Shown here one piece after another: positions 59,601-64,000 of a stretch of DNA of 64,000 bases. Source of the stretch: Mesostigma viride (taxonomy: Eukaryota > Streptophyta > Mesostigmatophyceae > Mesostigmatales > Mesostigmataceae); NCBI GenBank assembly GCA_009746045.1, contig RPFO01000053.1:18501-82500 (forward strand). Direction: 5' to 3'. A program made the translations under genes and the position numbers. Under the pieces are notes generated by a model. It searched no databases. It was not told where the DNA came from and saw nothing but the letters and a program-made list of their open reading frames with translations. The first letter of the stretch is position 1; each line of letters starts with the position of its first letter.

Positions 59601-62600
59601 GCACGTCACCGTGTCAAACAGCGAGCAGCGGCACTTGTCAAAGATCACCTTCTCCTTCTCCTTCTCGTTGTACAGGAGGGACAGCCGCCGGCAGTCCACC
59701 TCCAGCCGCTGCTCCTCTTCATCGTGCAGCCCGTCACCCCCAGTGCTGTTGAACACGCGGTTCATGAACTCGTTGTACTGCTGCCGCAACGCCGTCAGCC
59801 GGTCGTCCTTCTTCATCAGCCGACGCAGCTCGCTGTCGGCCGCGCCCACCTCCTGCTGCAGCGACTCCACCTCCTGCGACACCTTCACCACCGCCGCCAG
59901 CTGCGAGGGCGTCGGCGCAGGCTTCTGTGCGGTGGGGCGGGCATGCACGATGGGCACAGGGCGTGCAAATGCCATGGCCACACAGGTGCACAAGCGCGCA
60001 TGGATGCGGGACAGGTGGGTGGGTGACTGACATTTAGGCAGGGGTTCAAGATGTGTTGGTTCCAGGTATGTGTGGAGGATGGAACCAGGACAATTAGTGG
60101 GTGATGGGGGGGATTTGAAATAGCGGGGCAACGAATGGGGATGTGAGGGGGCCACAACCGAACATGATAGGCAAGCAAAACGCGCATGACAAGGCAGCGG
60201 CATGAGCTTGTTACCAGCGCAGGGTGGTGACGTCGCCCTGCGTGCATGATTCATGATTGTAATGCATGCAGTGGTGCACACGGACGATCAGTGACCTTCC
60301 CATTAGAACCTGTGTACCTGGTTCCTAGTTTCGCAACAATGAAAAGCAGCAAAGCAATTCCCTACCAGATTCATAACACGGATACTGCTTCCCTGAGCTC
60401 AGCTGCCAATGCTACACCCTCCCCCTCTTGCCCCCCACTCTCCAACCTGTCGATCAGCGTCCCACGAACAAGCCCAGCCCAGTGCTTCGCAAGGCACACC
60501 CTTGGGGCTGTCATTCCATGGACTGGGTTCTGCTTTACCGGCACCGCGGGGTGCTCACCGGCGGTTCGGCCACGGCCAGGTTAGCCTTCGACCCCAGCTT
60601 GCGGAAGAGCTTGCTGGGGCCGATCTTCTTGGACTCGCTCTCCGCCTCGGCCGCCTGTGGGGAACACGGCCCAAGAGGGGCACGAGGACAGGCAGACAGC
60701 GGTGTGAGGAACCAGGGAGCAGGATGGGCCGTGGGACACAGGAGCGACATGGCCCATGCTGTACGGCACGAGGACAGGCAGACAGCGGTGTGAGGAACCA
60801 GGGAGCAGGATGGGCCGTGGGACACAGGAGCGACATGGCCCATGCTGTACGGCCCGTGGAACCGAGAGGGTAGGCAGCCTAGCTCGGCCAGCCATGAAAG
60901 TGATGGTGGATAGGAAGCGTTAGGAACCACCGCCGCGCTACCAGACCAAACGGGCGGACATGCTGTATCAAACCCCGCCAGAAGACACACCAGAGCAGCC
61001 ATCCGGCAACCAGCCGTGCCATGGGGGCGTCAGCAGAGGGCAGAAACAGGGCGATGGAACGCGGGCACAGCGGCTACCCATTGTAGGTCATCGAGACTAC
61101 CCCAGAGCGGTTGCCTTGCACAGCGGTAGAGCCAGCACCGTTGCCCAGCCACCAGCCCCACACCCTACACCATCGACAAAAATATTGCGGCCAAGCTGAA
61201 TCAGGACAAGAAGGTACAAACACCCTGGCTAGTGTGGCTTCCACACACGTCCCTCCTCCTGCATGCACCTTGCTGGCCTTACCATGTACAGCCCACCACC
61301 GTCCTCTGCCAGCTCACCCTGCACCCCCGGTGCGACAGGGGACACGGACCATGTGCAGCCGTACACCAATCCCTACAAGGGACATGCATGCGCTTTACAA
61401 GACCGCCTGCTTGACGCCGCCAACGCCCGCCATCCCTTACGCTGCACTTGTCCCAAGGTCTAACGACCCAAAACGTCGTGTGGCCCCATCCTTTTGACAC
61501 CTGTCCTCAACACCGTGGCTTTAACACCTCTGGATCACAAGGACATCAGCACCGCACCCACAAACGGCGTCGAGGTCCCACATGTCCCCACAGGACCGCA
61601 TAACTGGTGCCTGCCCATAGTTCGTGCCGGCGGGCAGCGACTATCACACGCAGTGACTATTCACGCACAGTGACTATCCACAGTAAATTTGTCCCCGACA
61701 TGGTTGCCTGAACAAGAAATATTCCATGCCCTCAAATTATAGCCCCACTACTAGCATACAATAGGTTCCCAACCAGCGCATGCAAGCTTGCCAAACAGGT
61801 TCATCTCGCAACATCCCACACTGGCACACACATGAAACTGAGCAGGATAAACAGATACATAATTCTTCCGTTCCCCTACCGCTCATCTTTTGGAAAGCGA
61901 CTTTGACTTCATGAAAAACGCAACACGCTATGCCATGGGCATCAGGTCATGTAGAAAAAACCGTTCGACAGCAAGATTTCTGCAGAACAAACCGCAATGC
62001 ATGGCTGTGAATCTACTTGGCTGCTGCGTTTAGAAGTGCATGATTGCGACTGCATATTTACGCAACATTGTCTACATTCTGATTATACGCACCGGCAGCC
62101 TTACAAACATTTCGATGACAAGCCTCTATGCAGGTATCCACCGAGGATCTCGCGATTTGCGAGGCCTAACTGTACCTTACGTGAGGACCACACGCATGAA
62201 GGGTAAAATGGACCACGAGACCCACCGGACTGCCATCCTTGCCGAGATCAATTGACGACTTGGATGATCTCCTAAATATTCTACTCCCCGACCGCTTTTC
62301 TGAGCCTTCCTCTGCACCGGGTACGACCTGGTTTAGAGCCTGCAGGAAAGAAGGCGGAAAAAGTGGAACGATGGCACAACGAAATGAGCCACGTCAAGAC
62401 AGCATGCAGAAGACCTAGAGATACGGTCCGTCTAAACTACTGTTAAACCCATATTAACCAATGGCATATCGGCATGACATGAGATCGCTTACCGCAAGCC
62501 TCGCTTGTTCTCGCTTCAGGTTAAGTTCCAAAATGCGAACGCGCGCCTTCTGCAACTCTACCCTTCCATGTGTGTGGTCAGCTTCCAATCCGGTGATCTC

Positions 62601-62681
62601 ATTACAAAGCTGCACAAAAACTTGCAAATCCTCAGGTCGGACTTTTCCAGCGAGGGCATTTTCTACCTCAGAGGCGGCCAT
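56608..62681 (-). CDS. Five-exon coiled-coil protein with Cys-rich tail, family unknown
   Basis: Exons (minus): 62493-62681, 60559-60654, 59274-59924, 57934-58107, 56608-56982. All junctions are GT..AG in phase 0, giving 494 residues from ATG 62681 (AACATGG context). Exon 1 is helical (MAASEVENALAGKVRPEDLQ ... VELQKARVRILELNLKREQ). Exon 3 continues with a long coiled-coil (VSQEVESLQQEVGAADSELR), then EKVIFDKCRCSLFDTVTCVS and a Tyr/Gly-rich HYGYYGAIYGLGSSTSQL hinge. Exon 4 holds FSILVNQVIAGYSLHVLESK and three Cys. The C-terminus has CSQCGY and RRCNCSS, a possible metal site, in Gly/Ser/Pro disorder. No signal peptide or membrane helix. The helical layout faintly recalls uncharacterised coiled-coil proteins in fungi and algae; I assign no function. 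Confidence 0.75.
57060..57125 (-). repeat. Duplicate of the exon-5 acceptor region
   Basis: 57060-57125 (GGTTGCCAACATGCAGGGGG, then TGGGATGGACGTGTAAGCAA) is a diverged copy of 56974-57040, which spans the first bases of exon 5 and its polypyrimidine acceptor. Confidence 0.7.
58484..59270 (-). repeat. Degenerate repeats of the exon-3 splice donor, including a 264-bp tandem duplication
   Basis: Exon 3 ends ...GGACATGCCCAAG|GTGAGG (59274/59273). About ten copies of the complementary string CACCTTGGGCATGTCC, exact or with one or two changes, occur in the intron (for example near 58493, 58607, 58652, 58876, 59141 and 59246). Bases 58709-58972 and 58973-59230 are near-identical 264-bp units, each carrying several. 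Confidence 0.85.
60684..60849. repeat. 83-bp tandem duplication
   Basis: Two units starting CACGAGGACAGGCAGACAGC and ending GCCCATGCTGTACGG, virtually identical, in intron 1 of the coiled-coil gene. Confidence 0.9.
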
Positions 62682-63284
62682 GTTGCTAGTGACGTGCTCG
62701 CCAAGCCGACTAGCCGGCGCGCGCAGCACGCTTTTTCTCTGTCAACTTCTCACGCAGGCAAAATACGTCATGTCGGATGCTAACATAGTCCTGCCATCGC
62801 CAGCGTTTCCCATGCGACTTCACAATTGCATTTTTGTTTGGTGGCGCGTGAGTACTCGTGACGTCGCCGATGATCTGCCTTTTCATCCCACTGTCGCCGC
62901 TAGTTGCAAGGTGCCCGAGGCCCAGGCTGTATGGTCCACCGGGGCACAGCGCAACAGGCCGCTACCCGACAACTACAGACAACTACGCGCCACGCGGTGA
63001 ACCTATGGACCAGAAACGACAGAATGGTACGGCGCCAAATACGGTGGCGTGGGAACGGCGCCAAATGCGAACTGCTCCACAATCCACATTAGGTTGTGTC
63101 AGGTTGTGTCGGTTTGGTCCGACAGGGTTATTAATGTGCGGCGTGGGATCCAACTGACTGACTGACTGACAGGTCTATCGAGTATTGACCCGAATTCACG
63201 CTTGATCCGGGTGCTTTGCTGTACGACGTGTATGTTGTTCATGGTACGGTTTTGCGTATTCTCCACTTGTCCTCTTCCGGTTAC
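62682..63284. other. Upstream region of the coiled-coil gene
   Basis: Presumed promoter. A (GACT)4 run lies near 63154-63170. No confident gene. Confidence 0.4.
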
Positions 63285-63491
63285 GTCGAAAACAAAAAAG
63301 TCAAAAACATCTTTTATAACGGTGGAAGGCTGAGCTGCCGTCATCGCTCGGTCCCGCATTTCATGGATGAAAGGAACCCACCGGCCAGCCATAATGTCTT
63401 GGTATGACAAATGGTGCGAAATGCCTTGTGCAAATTGCTTTTCCAGCACCTCACCTACATGCGACGGACCAAATTCCCCGTCGTCGCAGAC
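63285..63491 (-). CDS. Possible internal exon of an unrecognised gene
   Basis: A 69-residue segment is bounded by TCTGCAG|GTCTGC and TTCGAC|GTAACC and is phase 0 at both ends. It reads VCDDGEFGPSHVGEVLEKQF ... SYQDIMAGRWVPFIHEMRDR ... VIKDVFDFFVFD. The composition looks protein-like, but no start, partner exon or family is recognised, and it lies between two divergent genes. Confidence 0.3.
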
Positions 63492-63691
63492 CTGCAGACG
63501 TTTACAATCCAAGGCTGCATGAACTCAGCAGGTTAGTGGCCAGCAGCCATACGCGTCCAGTTTCGTGAATTACTCCGCTGCTATAGCACCTATAGTGGTG
63601 GCTCAGTGTTCCGGATGGATCTTCCGACCGTGAAAGGGATGTAGTAGAACGCTACAACAGCATTTCCTGGTCTCACACTAGAGTTTGAAAC

Positions 63692-64000
63692 ATGGGAAAC
63701 ACTTCAACGCCAAGTTATTCTGGATTGAACGAAACAGCTCTTCCTACGGACGGCCTTGCGGTAGAGGGACATAGCGAGTCCTATATAGCAATATGCTTCT
63801 TATTCGTAGCATTATTTTCCGGAGCTGTGACAAAACACATATTCGGAGGTACGAAGGTGCCCTATACAGCCGTGCTCCTCGTAATTGGCATCGTCATGGG
63901 AGTAATTCACGCCAAGACTGACGGCCTGGGAACGTTGTCCGAGTCAATGGAGATGTGGATCCATATCCAGCCTCATTTAAGTTTATTCATGTTCCTCCCG
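63692..64000 (+). CDS. Na+/H+ exchanger (CPA1/NHE family), N-terminal part, cut by window edge
   Basis: ATG 63692 opens a frame of 103 codons that runs off the window. After a Ser/Thr/Asn-rich start (MGNTSTPSYSGLNETALPTD) comes helix 1 (SYIAICFLFVALFSGAVTKH), the family loop GGTKVPYT, helix 2 (AVLLVIGIVMGVIHA), then LGTLSESMEMW and IHIQPHLSLFMFLP, the start of helix 3. (T/N)xVPYTxxLLxxGxxxG followed by W..I.P.L.L..FLP is characteristic of eukaryotic NHE, SOS1 and sperm-NHE exchangers, which swap Na+ or K+ for H+ across plasma or endomembranes. The catalytic Asp pair and C-terminal tail lie beyond the window. Its codon use is much less GC-rich than the other genes here. Confidence 0.8.
   Translation, partial: MGNTSTPSYSGLNETALPTDGLAVEGHSESYIAICFLFVALFSGAVTKHIFGGTKVPYTAVLLVIGIVMGVIHAKTDGLGTLSESMEMWIHIQPHLSLFMFLP

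Overview
This window is nuclear eukaryotic DNA. The genes are split into short GC-rich exons with GT..AG introns (donors such as GTGAGC, GTGCGT, GTGGGT). Between and inside them lie non-LTR retrotransposons, TA- and TTAA-flanked DNA elements, foldback elements and very long micro- and minisatellites. Gene content and base composition suggest a unicellular alga, most likely green, but nothing here fixes the lineage. There are no bacterial operons, CRISPR arrays or recognisable rRNA or tRNA genes.

Layout. 0.5-2.5 kb (-): a small three-exon basic/acidic low-complexity protein, probably nuclear. 3.1-4.6 kb: two DNA elements flanked by TA. 6.35-18.3 kb (+): a 14-exon homologue of CCZ1, the Longin-domain subunit of the Mon1-Ccz1 Rab7 exchange factor; its introns hold an 8-bp repeat, a 51-bp repeat of its own splice donor, a MITE and a (CT)n tract. 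19.9-22.4 kb: decayed LINE copies. 22.4-24.1 kb: a G-rich tract. 27.0-29.0 kb (+): a single-exon 657-residue disordered protein. 29.5-31.7 kb (-): LINE tails and an ORF1-only LINE. 35.2-36.4 kb: pieces of another LINE with a restriction-like C-terminal domain. 36.7-46.4 kb (-): a proton-translocating NAD(P) transhydrogenase encoded as one chain in beta-then-alpha order; one intron holds about 47 copies of a 33-bp repeat. 47.4-49.5 kb: a 53-bp LINE tail insertion and a 2-kb (AAC)n array. 49.5-55.9 kb: LINE B, a piggyBac-like element inserted in its tail, LINE C and a foldback element. 56.6-62.7 kb (-): an unrecognised five-exon coiled-coil protein with a Cys-rich tail. 63.7-64.0 kb (+): the start of a Na+/H+ exchanger, cut by the window edge.

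The cellular genes have unrelated housekeeping roles: endosome/vacuole Rab7 activation, NADPH and proton coupling, cation/proton exchange. The most unusual pattern is in the introns. In three unrelated genes the intron next to a splice junction carries extra, often tandem, copies of that junction, including exon sequence. A second pattern is that LINE copies repeatedly sit directly behind the tail of another LINE, and the tails share a small hairpin with a CAAC loop.
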